Shown in pieces: positions 1 through 5,876 of a stretch of DNA of 13,699 nucleotides. Location: positions 1 through 13,699 of the forward strand of contig CAJGCV010000056.1 of the NCBI GenBank assembly GCA_904501915.1, written 5' to 3'. The notes beneath the pieces were generated by a model, which had not been told where the DNA came from, did not search any database, and saw only the letters and a list, made by a program, of their open reading frames with translations. The DNA comes from an uncultured Akkermansia sp. (GTDB taxonomy: Bacteria; Verrucomicrobiota; Verrucomicrobiia; Verrucomicrobiales; Akkermansiaceae). The position numbers and the translations under genes are program-made. How positions within the stretch are numbered: the stretch's first letter is position 1; the number at the start of each line of letters is the position of its first letter.

Positions 1-134
1 AGCCACTCCTGGCTGTATTCAAAACTGGCAGAGCCCTGACGGCGGTGGTGTATCCACAATGTCCCGACCCGTATGCAGTCTGCACCAGGTTGCAATAAAT
101 CGGTATACACCCCTATCTCTGTATCATTGGTCAT
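1..134 (-). CDS. HipA-like serine/threonine kinase toxin, N-terminal fragment (cut by window edge)
   Basis: Only the first 44 codons lie in the window; the frame stays open to position 1. The ATG at 134-132 starts inside the preceding gene and overlaps it by 11 nt, so translation is probably coupled. The visible part has the HipA N-terminal subdomain signature: a short strand 'VYTD', then 'VGTL' at residues 23-26, and the 'SFEYSQEW' block at 37-44. In the family this corresponds to the small beta-rich domain at the N-terminus that precedes the kinase fold. Full-length HipA proteins phosphorylate glutamyl-tRNA synthetase or other aminoacyl-tRNA synthetases and cause growth arrest. The kinase domain is not visible here, so activity and length cannot be judged. 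The call rests on this short block plus the HTH gene directly upstream. The fragment could also belong to a split HipS/HipT-type system. Confidence 0.7.
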   Translation of the reverse strand, partial: MTNDTEIGVYTDLLQPGADCIRVGTLWIHHRRQGSASFEYSQEW

Positions 135-444
135 AGCGCTTGTTCACTATATTCTTTGGCATCTGTTCTGCTTCCAGACCTAATCCTACGGCATCGTGAC
201 GCGCATCAAAAGCATCGCTCAGGCGCTCAACAAGGCCAAGAGCAAAAATAACCGCTGCATAGCTGCTCATGGACACCCCGGCATCTCCCTTTTCGATGCG
301 GTACAGTGTTGCTCGCGATATACGCGCACGCTCCGCCAGCGTCGTCGTTGATATACGCCGCCGGCGCCGGGCATCTCGCAAATCACTTCCCATCTTCTTC
401 AGGGCTTTTGCAGCTTGCGGATAGAGTGGCCATCTCTCGTTCAT
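124..444 (-). CDS. HipB-like XRE-family helix-turn-helix antitoxin/repressor
   Basis: A 106-residue protein with a Cro/C1-type helix-turn-helix at about residues 18-72. Helix 2 is around 'TTTLAERA', recognition helix 3 is 'SRATLYRIEKG' (43-53), and the fold closes with a hydrophobic helix near 'YAAVIFALGL'. A strongly basic run of arginines (25-30) precedes the HTH and may add DNA contacts. The C-terminus is short and polar. The stop overlaps the HipA-like start by 11 nt, the usual antitoxin-before-toxin order. In HipBA systems the HTH protein binds operators at its own promoter, represses the operon and neutralises HipA. Here a promoter with an embedded palindrome lies directly upstream (450-495), which fits autorepression. 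I am confident of the HTH family; the antitoxin role is inferred from the partner gene. Confidence 0.85.
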   Translation of the reverse strand: MNERWPLYPQAAKALKKMGSDLRDARRRRRISTTTLAERARISRATLYRIEKGDAGVSMSSYAAVIFALGLVERLSDAFDARHDAVGLGLEAEQMPKNIVNKRYDQ

Positions 445-449
445 GATAC

Positions 450-495
450 CTGATTATGTCTCATATCTGAGTAAAAAGCAAGAGTTTTTAATCAG
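450..495 (-). promoter_or_regulatory. hipBA promoter with putative operator
   Basis: On the minus strand, TTGCTT (481-476) and CATAAT (458-453) are 17 bp apart, a near-consensus sigma70 promoter. The -10 ends 8 nt before the ATG, so the mRNA would be leaderless or nearly so. Within the spacer lies an imperfect palindrome, CTCA-GATA-TGAG (471-460). The whole promoter is bracketed by an inverted 7-mer, CTGATTA (450-456) and TAATCAG (489-495). Such sites are typical positions for HTH autorepressor operators; binding is inferred. Confidence 0.5.
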
Positions 496-608
496 ATGTA
501 GAACAAAATACCTCTTTTCCCATAATATAGCGACGAGCCAGAATGTGACACGTCGTGTGGCAGGTCGTGTGACACACTACTCCATACATGGTTGACACTA
601 CACAAGAC

Positions 609-649
609 AAAAAATCGCACTGTGAAGGTGTTACATCTTCTACAGTGCG
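609..649 (-). terminator. Rho-independent terminator of the tRNA operon
   Basis: Read on the minus strand, an 8-bp stem (CGCACTGT at 616-623 pairing with ACAGTGCG at 642-649) extends through a one-base bulge into GAAG/CTTC with a 9-nt loop. It is followed by A and then six T residues (614-609). It lies about 20 nt downstream of tRNA-Pro and separates the tRNA transcript from the HipBA-like operon. Confidence 0.8.
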
Positions 650-669
650 TTATTGATGGTGAAATTTGC

Positions 670-743
670 TCGGGGCGACAGGATTCGAACCTGCGACATC
701 CAGCTCCCAAAGCTGGCGCTCTACCAGGCTGAGCTACGCCCCG
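670..743 (-). tRNA. tRNA-Pro, anticodon UGG
   Basis: A 74-nt cloverleaf with a 7-bp acceptor stem CGGGGCG/CGCCCCG and discriminator A. The D arm contains 'AGCCTGGTA', the anticodon stem is CCAGC/GCTGG with loop TTTGGGA (anticodon TGG), and the T loop is TTCGAAT. The 5' C (C1-G72 pair) is usual for bacterial tRNA-Pro. The 3' CCA is not encoded; the bases after the discriminator are GCA. The gene is second in a tandem pair, 42 nt after tRNA-Phe. Confidence 0.97.
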
Positions 744-785
744 ATGGGAAGAGCAGATATTCGCGCCACGCGGGCATAAAAAAAA

Positions 786-858
786 TGGCTCGGGACGGGA
801 TCGAACCGCCGACACGCGGATTTTCAATCCGCTGCTCTACCAACTGAGCTACCGAGCC
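786..858 (-). tRNA. tRNA-Phe, anticodon GAA
   Basis: A 73-nt cloverleaf with acceptor stem GGCTCGG/CCGAGCC and discriminator A. The D arm is AGCTCAGTTGGTAGAGC, the anticodon stem is GCGGA/TCCGC with loop TTGAAAA (anticodon GAA), and the T loop is TTCGATC. The CCA end is not encoded. It is the first gene of the Phe-Pro pair, preceded by a strong promoter. Confidence 0.97.
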
Positions 859-893
859 ATTCTGCAAGCCCGTCTTGGACGGGGTGCGGGGGA

Positions 894-922
894 AGTTTAC
901 ACCAGATTCACCTGCTTTGCAA
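894..922 (-). promoter_or_regulatory. Promoter of the tRNA-Phe/tRNA-Pro operon
   Basis: On the minus strand, TTGCAA (922-917) and TAAACT (899-894) are separated by 17 bp. A C-rich discriminator (TTCCCCCGC) follows the -10, as in stringently controlled stable-RNA promoters. Upstream of the -35, positions 926-965 contain three A/T tracts that look like an UP element. Start-site use and stringent control are inferred from this architecture. Confidence 0.7.
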
Positions 923-997
923 GCCAAAAATTATATTTTTTTGGTAATTTTTCTGATTTTTTTATCAAATCGGCAGAAGGCACTGACAAGGGACAGT

Positions 998-1654
998 TTA
1001 GCAAGAAGCTTTCAATTGCGCCAGAAGGTCAGAAAGCGAATCACAGCGGTACGCGGCGCGTGAAAAATCGCTATAACAGGTCATGCGGTTGGGTATGGCA
1101 ACGCAGGAGATGCCAGCATTCCGTGCGGATATGGTGCCGTTTTCGGAGTCTTCGATGATGAGGCATTCTTCTTTGGCCAATCCCATGCATTGCTGCGCTG
1201 CCAGGAAGAGGTCCGGGGCGGGTTTGACGGCGTAACCATCGGTTCGGGTGAATACGCCGGCAAAGCGTGCGTATATGCCCAGACGCTCGAGCCAGCCTTG
1301 CACCCAGCGACGCGAAGAGGATGAGGCAACGGTAAGCGTTATTCCCTGCCCTGCACACCAATCCAGTAATTCCTGCGCGCCCGCCATGAGTCCGGAGCGC
1401 TCCAGGTCTGCCTCGAGCACGGCCTGTCGGGCGGGAGTTTCCTTTTCCCAGTCGTATTTCTTACCGGTGAGTTTTTCGAGGTGCTCGGCGGGGTCCCAGT
1501 GGGAATATCCGGCGCCCAGGCAGGGGGAATAGGTGGCAATGGAGATTTTCTGCCCTTCACGCGCGAAGAGCTGCACCCAGGATTGGTAGATGGCCCATTC
1601 GGTATCTACGAGGACGCCGTCGAAATCAAAGATAATTCCTTTGGGCAAGAGCAT
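998..1654 (-). CDS. HAD-superfamily phosphatase / beta-phosphoglucomutase-like hydrolase
   Basis: A 218-residue HAD subfamily I protein from the chosen ATG. Motif I is DFDGVLVD with nucleophile Asp10 and acid/base Asp12. The helical cap spans about 17-85. Motif II is the serine run 'VASSSS' (109-114), motif III is Lys144 in 'AVKPAPD', and motif IV is Glu168-Asp169 in 'IIEDSENG'. All catalytic positions are present, so it should be an active cytoplasmic phosphomonoesterase or hexose-phosphate mutase; the substrate cannot be read. An in-frame upstream ATG at 1708 would add 18 residues but overlap the permease gene by 34 nt. The 1654 start sits immediately before the motif I strand and leaves a 20-nt gap, so I prefer it, although neither start has a clear Shine-Dalgarno. 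It is the last gene of the probable metallophosphoesterase-permease-HAD operon. Confidence 0.88.
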   Translation of the reverse strand: MLLPKGIIFDFDGVLVDTEWAIYQSWVQLFAREGQKISIATYSPCLGAGYSHWDPAEHLEKLTGKKYDWEKETPARQAVLEADLERSGLMAGAQELLDWCAGQGITLTVASSSSRRWVQGWLERLGIYARFAGVFTRTDGYAVKPAPDLFLAAQQCMGLAKEECLIIEDSENGTISARNAGISCVAIPNRMTCYSDFSRAAYRCDSLSDLLAQLKASC

Positions 1655-1674
1655 GGGCGTGTATGGGGCGGCTA

Positions 1675-3036
1675 TCAGAGTTCTCCGTTCAGCTTGGCGC
1701 GCAGCCATTCACGGGCAGAACGGTGGGCCAGGTTCTTGATGAAGAGGTAGATGGCGATGCCGATGTAGAGGATGTTCGGAATCCACGCGCAAATCCAGGG
1801 TTTGAGGATGCCAGCTTCACCCAATGATGGGAACACGCGGTAGAAGAAGAGCATGAGTGCAGCCAGCAGCACTGCGATACCGATGCCTTTCATGGTGCCA
1901 CGACGCTGGAAGGTGATGGCGCTGGGCACAGCCAGAAGAACCAGCACCAGGCAGGAGAATATGCGGGCTATGCGCACATGCCACTCGGTGCGGAGCTTGC
2001 GGCGGTCTTCTTTGGAACCGGCGCCGGATTTGAGGAATTCATACATGGCGGAGGTTCCCATGGCATCGACGCGGTCATTGTGCCCAGGACTGATAATCTG
2101 GTATGGCTTTTCCTCGAAGGGGAGTGTGATGGAGGAGACGTATTCATCGTCCTTCGGGCGCACGCCGGGTGCTGCCATTTCGCGGACGTAGACGTTCTCG
2201 AGTGTCCAGGTGGATTCTTCCTTGTTCCAGGTGGCGCGGTCGGCGCGGTATTGCTTCAGCTGGCGGCCGCGGACTTTTTTGTCGAACTGGTCAATCGTGA
2301 CGCCGAGCATGGGGGCGCCGGGGTTTGTTGCCAGCGCGGGCGTTACGATACGCCAGATGCGGGCTGTTGCATCACTGCGGTATACAATGGAACGCGCTGT
2401 ACCATCTGCATTGGTGTTGCGTTTCATGACCATCTCGCGGTAGAGGGAGCCGCTGGGTGCCCAGTGGAAGCCGCAGATGCCATACCCCAGGGACACGAAG
2501 CATGCCATGATGAACACGGGTTTGCACACGCGCAGCAGGGAGCGTCCGGACTGCAGCATGCCGGTAATTTCGCTGCCGCCACAGAGTTTGCTGAGGCACC
2601 AGAGCGTACCCATGAGCAAGGTATACGGAAGAATCTGGTACAGGAACATGGGCAGCTGTGTGCCGTAGAAATGCAAGGCCTGCAGCACGGGGTCCTCAAA
2701 GCGGGTGCGGAAGCGCTCCATGTTGTCGGTAAAATCCGCCAGTATGTAGATGAGCAGCAGAATCATCGTACACATGAGGAAGTACGAGACAAAGTTGCGG
2801 GTCATGTAGCGGTCCATCGTGCCCATGAATGCGTATCTGACCGCCGCCACAAAAGGCAGGAAGCACAACACGCCCAGGAACACCGGGCGGCAGAGTTGCT
2901 CCACAGGGTAAGTATCCGGCATACCGGGCACTTCCCATTTCATCTGCTCGAGTTCTCCCGGCACCAGATACATGGCAAGGAGCGCGCCAAGTACTAACAG
3001 GGCAAGGGCTGGAAATGTGCGGCTGATAAATGACAT
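1675..3036 (-). CDS. LptF/LptG-family (YjgP/YjgQ) permease with N-terminal extension
   Basis: A 453-residue inner-membrane protein. From about residue 74 ('MDRYMTRNF') it follows the LptF/LptG plan: TM1 around 84-101 ending in 'DFTDNMERF', TM2 about 127-148 ('LPMFLYQILPYTLLMG'), and TM3 about 170-190. A periplasmic beta-jellyroll-like segment covers 191-350, and three C-terminal helices lie near 357-372, 383-400 and 413-434. In the family, LptF and LptG pair with the ATPase LptB to lift LPS from the inner membrane onto the Lpt bridge. Residues 1-73 are additional, with two further hydrophobic segments (8-25 and 52-70), giving eight predicted helices instead of six. The start at 3036 has no Shine-Dalgarno; an internal ATG at 2817 would restore the canonical length, but the long hydrophobic extension reads as coding. 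No second LptF/G or LptB gene is in the window, so F versus G is not assigned. It lies 42 nt after the metallophosphoesterase gene. Confidence 0.83.
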   Translation of the reverse strand: MSFISRTFPALALLVLGALLAMYLVPGELEQMKWEVPGMPDTYPVEQLCRPVFLGVLCFLPFVAAVRYAFMGTMDRYMTRNFVSYFLMCTMILLLIYILADFTDNMERFRTRFEDPVLQALHFYGTQLPMFLYQILPYTLLMGTLWCLSKLCGGSEITGMLQSGRSLLRVCKPVFIMACFVSLGYGICGFHWAPSGSLYREMVMKRNTNADGTARSIVYRSDATARIWRIVTPALATNPGAPMLGVTIDQFDKKVRGRQLKQYRADRATWNKEESTWTLENVYVREMAAPGVRPKDDEYVSSITLPFEEKPYQIISPGHNDRVDAMGTSAMYEFLKSGAGSKEDRRKLRTEWHVRIARIFSCLVLVLLAVPSAITFQRRGTMKGIGIAVLLAALMLFFYRVFPSLGEAGILKPWICAWIPNILYIGIAIYLFIKNLAHRSAREWLRAKLNGEL

Positions 3037-3078
3037 CGGGAGAGAGAGTGGATGAGATGTTTCAGAAAAGGGTTATGT

Positions 3079-3837
3079 TTATTGGCCGGTTCCCAGGCGT
3101 TCTGCCAGATATTCCGGTAAACCTACAGCCAGGACGGCCTGTTGCGCGGCTGCCACATCGTACTCCACGCGGCGCAGGGTTACAGTGGCGGCATCGGAGT
3201 CGTATATGGCGTAGCAGGCGCGCGGGTCGCCGTCGCGAGGCTGCCCCACAGAGCCCACATTGATAAAATACTTAAGCCCGGGCTGCAGAGGCACAATCAC
3301 TTCACCATCCTGGAGCAGCTGCTGCCAGTATTCCACCATTTCTACGGAGTGATGCCCATCCCACGCAAAGACGCGGGGCTGGTGGGTGTGCCCATGGAAA
3401 CAGACCGGCAGGAACTGGCGGTTGAAATTGCCCGCAGCATCATGCGCGTTGAGGATGTAGTTCCATGCCATTGGCTGATCCAGGCTGGAATGCACCATCA
3501 CAAACTTCGAACGTTCAATGCGCTGCAGCGGCAGGCGGCGCAACCAATCAAGGCTTTCAGCATCCAGGCGGGAGCGGGTCCAATCCATTGCCTGACGGGC
3601 AATGGGATTCATCCGTGTCTGGTCCTCCCGGCAAACTTCTTCGTCGTGATTCCCTTTCACCACCGGGCATCCGATAGCCCGTATTTCGTTCACACACTCC
3701 TGAGGGTACGCATTGTAACCAACAACATCCCCCAGGCACACAACATCCGTACACTGCTCGCACTGATAGTCTGCCATAACGGCATATAGTGCGTGCAGGT
3801 TGGCGTGAATATCACTGATGACCGCAGTTCTCGGCAT
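3079..3837 (-). CDS. Calcineurin-like metallophosphoesterase (YfcE/diadenosine-tetraphosphatase-like)
   Basis: A 252-residue protein with the complete dinuclear-metal signature: SDIHAN (Asp9, His11), LGDVVGY (Asp37), KGNHD (Asn63, His64, Asp65), MVHSS (His116) and FHGHTH (His148, His150, His152). The 'NVGSVGQPRDGD' block (193-204) is typical of cytoplasmic phosphodiesterases of the COG0639/YfcE type. These cleave phosphodiester or nucleoside-polyphosphate substrates; the actual substrate is unknown. The ATG at 3837 is chosen because 'MPRTAVISDIHAN' starts at the first core strand and because a near-consensus promoter at 3879-3851 ends 13 nt upstream. An in-frame ATG at 3879 would lie within that promoter. 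It is the first gene of a three-gene minus-strand operon. No signal peptide is present. Confidence 0.88.
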   Translation of the reverse strand: MPRTAVISDIHANLHALYAVMADYQCEQCTDVVCLGDVVGYNAYPQECVNEIRAIGCPVVKGNHDEEVCREDQTRMNPIARQAMDWTRSRLDAESLDWLRRLPLQRIERSKFVMVHSSLDQPMAWNYILNAHDAAGNFNRQFLPVCFHGHTHQPRVFAWDGHHSVEMVEYWQQLLQDGEVIVPLQPGLKYFINVGSVGQPRDGDPRACYAIYDSDAATVTLRRVEYDVAAAQQAVLAVGLPEYLAERLGTGQ

Positions 3838-3850
3838 AGGCAACTGATAC

Positions 3851-3879
3851 TTTATACCACATATACCTTTACACTGCAA
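3851..3879 (-). promoter_or_regulatory. Promoter of the metallophosphoesterase operon
   Basis: On the minus strand TTGCAG (3879-3874) and TATAAA (3856-3851) are spaced by 17 bp. The -10 ends 13 nt before the ATG at 3837, leaving room for a leader of only a few nucleotides and no Shine-Dalgarno. It is divergent from the L,D-transpeptidase promoter, with about 85 bp between the two -35 boxes. Confidence 0.6.
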
Positions 3880-3964
3880 GCCCTGAATTTCGGGTTAAGC
3901 AGCATTTTTCTTTCAGAATCCTTAAATATCCGCCCCGAAGGTAGTCTTGCCGTTTTTTATAACA

Positions 3965-3992
3965 TTGACACCGATAGCGTGTCTGGTAGAAT
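3965..3992 (+). promoter_or_regulatory. Promoter of the L,D-transpeptidase operon
   Basis: A consensus TTGACA (3965-3970) and TAGAAT (3987-3992) with a 16-bp spacer. The predicted transcript has a leader of about 20 nt that contains GGGAGA (4005-4010), 8 nt before the ATG at 4019. This is the only well-formed Shine-Dalgarno I see next to a promoter in the window. Confidence 0.65.
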
Positions 3993-4018
3993 GGCAGAAA
4001 AAAAGGGAGAGAATTCAT

Positions 4019-4681
4019 ATGCTTCATCTCATCAAGGCACTGCTCATTCTGCTATCACTAATCATGACCCAGCCAACCACAGGAGGACAACCCAGAGAAG
4101 AAAAAGCCCGCCAGAATGTTGAGGCGGTAATGGGCAAACATTTCGGCAAGGCCGTATTCATCCGCATCATCAAAGAGGAATATGCATTAGAGCTATGGTT
4201 GAAGGGCAATGACGGCAAGTGGGAGATATACAAGACGTATGATATTGCAGCCATGAGCGGGGAACTGGGTCCCAAGACTGCAGAGGGCGACGAGCAGGCC
4301 CCCGAAGGATTTTACCGGGTTTTCCCCCGCAGCATGAATCCCTGGAGCAACTACCACCTGGCATTCAACATTGGTTACCCGAACGCCTACGACCGCAAAC
4401 TGGGACGCACCGGGTCCTACATCATGGTGCACGGCAGTTTTGTTTCCATCGGCTGCTTTGCCATGACGGATGCCTGCATCGAGGAAATCTACACGCTGGT
4501 AAACGAGGCGTTCAAAGCCGGTGAAAAATACGTACCCGTGCAGGTATACCCCTTCCGAATGACCCCGGAGCGCATGCAGGAAGAAGCGGGAAACGAACAC
4601 CTCGCGTTCTGGAAACACCTGCTGCCCGGCTGGCAATACACCGAAAGCCATAAAGCCCCCTATCCGGATAAGGACAACTGA
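4019..4681 (+). CDS. L,D-transpeptidase, YafK/YkuD family, exported
   Basis: A 220-residue protein starting with a hydrophobic export signal (about residues 1-17, 'LIKALLILLSLIM'); no lipobox cysteine follows, so periplasmic or membrane-tethered. The YkuD catalytic motif is HGSFVSIGCFAMTD at 138-151, with His138, Ser143 and nucleophile Cys146. This fits the HGx3SxGC pattern and the 'CFAMTD' ending seen in the YafK (DpaA)/ErfK-like branch. Family members form or cleave links to the meso-diaminopimelate residue of peptidoglycan; E. coli YafK (DpaA) releases Braun lipoprotein from the wall. The ATG at 4019 is chosen over an upstream in-frame ATG at 3947 because the latter lies 5' of the promoter, whereas 4019 has a good ribosome binding site and begins at the signal peptide. 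Its stop overlaps the next gene's start by 1 nt, so the two are coupled. Confidence 0.88.
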   Translation: MLHLIKALLILLSLIMTQPTTGGQPREEKARQNVEAVMGKHFGKAVFIRIIKEEYALELWLKGNDGKWEIYKTYDIAAMSGELGPKTAEGDEQAPEGFYRVFPRSMNPWSNYHLAFNIGYPNAYDRKLGRTGSYIMVHGSFVSIGCFAMTDACIEEIYTLVNEAFKAGEKYVPVQVYPFRMTPERMQEEAGNEHLAFWKHLLPGWQYTESHKAPYPDKDN

Positions 4682-5682
4682 TGATTCACGTGATTCCCGA
4701 GAACTGGCAGCCCACCCCGGCAAAACCGAACTGGCGGAAACGCTGCGGCGTTGCCCTGCTGGCAGGTGGCCTTACCGGCCTGCTGTTCTGGTGTCTGACG
4801 GGGCATTTCTCCAGCGCCTTTACCATCACCACCGGGCTGGTACTCAGCTGCATGTGGGCAGACCGCATCGAGGAGCCCTACACTCACGGCTCCCGTGCGG
4901 GAAATTGGCTGGAGCATTCGTGCACGCACTGGCGCAGCACCCGCCGGGGTATTCTCATCTACTGCCACCAAAAGCCCATGCCCTGCCTCTTCCTGCCGTG
5001 GGAAAGTCTCCATACAGCCAGGCCGTGCAAAAACGGCATCACGCTGGAAGATGCCACGAACGATACCTTTTATGAACTGCCCGTGGCAGAAAGCCAGCAG
5101 ACAGAATGTCTCGCCCGCATTCAGGAATGCATCCGGCTGCACCACACCGGAAGCCAGCAGGACGAGACCGTCTGCAAGCCGGTTTATTACCTGATGAGCC
5201 CGCATCTGCTCCCCACCTGGAAGCACCTCAAATACCCCCTTCCCTGGGTGGCGCTGGGACTGCTCTGCCCCTTCTTCTGGCCGGGCGAAATCATTCCCTG
5301 TGTGCTGAGTTTTGCGCTGGCGGGGTCCATCGGAAGCATGACGCTCACGGATTTCGAAGATGACTGGGGCACAGAAACATACATGGGAGAAGAAATACGC
5401 CGCAGCAAACGCGGCGTCAGCCTCCGCATGAATGGTGGCGCTCGCTGTTTTATTCCCTGGAGCAGTCTCACCGAAGGCACCCAGCTGGAAGACCAGCATG
5501 CTTTTCTTCAACTGCAAGGCAGCACATTCGGAATCATCCTTGCAGCAACCAATGGCAGTATCCCCATCCCCCTCACCCGCCTGTTTCTGAAACGCCACCG
5601 TCTGGTCAGGAAACTGGGTCGCTTGGCAATCACGTTCCTGTTTCTGGCAGCCGGAGTTCTCTGGTTCTGCTGGTGGTATTGA
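4681..5682 (+). CDS. Membrane protein of unknown function with an internal duplication
   Basis: A 333-residue protein I do not recognise. Two units can be seen, each a pair of hydrophobic helices followed by a soluble segment. Unit A has helices about 22-40 and 44-60 and a soluble region to about 165. Unit B has helices about 187-203 and 204-222 and a soluble region to about 305. The soluble parts share a pattern: 'RRGILIY...CLFLPWESL' (88-110) against 'KRGVSLR...CFIPWSSL' (244-263), each followed by strands. A last helix spans 311-331 and the protein ends in 'WCWWY'-like aromatics. The strand-rich 'F(I/L)PW.SL' core recalls YcxB-type PH-like domains, but that is only a resemblance. The protein has about 14 cysteines. 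It overlaps the L,D-transpeptidase stop by 1 nt (TGATG-type), so an envelope role with that enzyme is likely but unproven. Confidence 0.8.
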   Translation: MIHVIPENWQPTPAKPNWRKRCGVALLAGGLTGLLFWCLTGHFSSAFTITTGLVLSCMWADRIEEPYTHGSRAGNWLEHSCTHWRSTRRGILIYCHQKPMPCLFLPWESLHTARPCKNGITLEDATNDTFYELPVAESQQTECLARIQECIRLHHTGSQQDETVCKPVYYLMSPHLLPTWKHLKYPLPWVALGLLCPFFWPGEIIPCVLSFALAGSIGSMTLTDFEDDWGTETYMGEEIRRSKRGVSLRMNGGARCFIPWSSLTEGTQLEDQHAFLQLQGSTFGIILAATNGSIPIPLTRLFLKRHRLVRKLGRLAITFLFLAAGVLWFCWWY

Positions 5683-5876
5683 ATTTCCGGAGCAGTTTTG
5701 ATGCCGTTCCACCATAATAACGAGAGAAATTACTATCTCTCACGCATACCCGCCGGACGTTGATGTCTATCTGGCGGGATTGTAGTTTTCAACCATATGA
5801 GAAGTTCCCGTTATATTCAGCTTTCGCGCAGTTCCAAACGCGATTAGTGACGGTCTGGTGGGAAACCATGCACCGC
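5683..5876. other. Intergenic region between convergent genes, with two small hairpins
   Basis: This stretch lies between the membrane protein and the serpin, which are transcribed towards each other. It contains GAGAGA (5722-5727)/TCTCTC (5736-5741) with an 8-nt loop, and CCCGCC (5749-5754)/GGCGGG (5773-5778) with an 18-nt loop. Neither has a good T tract on either strand, so I do not call an intrinsic terminator. No convincing coding sequence is present. Confidence 0.4.

Noticed and set aside
492..927. Open frames across the tRNA region on both strands
   Set aside because: They read through tRNA-Pro and tRNA-Phe and give the familiar spurious tRNA-derived peptides (e.g. RIRTCD-type strings). 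There is no start signal or domain.
960..997. Possible terminator after the HAD gene
   Set aside because: ACTG/CAGT is only a 4-bp stem, and the T/A-rich tracts beyond it fit the tRNA promoter's upstream element better.
1978..2997. 339-residue plus-strand open frame opposite the permease gene
   Set aside because: Antisense to a clearly conserved membrane protein; composition is rich in His, Gly and Ala with no domain, as expected from a GC-rich shadow frame.
4660..5715. 351-residue minus-strand open frame opposite the duplicated membrane protein
   Set aside because: The plus frame has hydrophobic helices, coupled start and operon context; the minus frame is low-information and would overlap the L,D-transpeptidase end.
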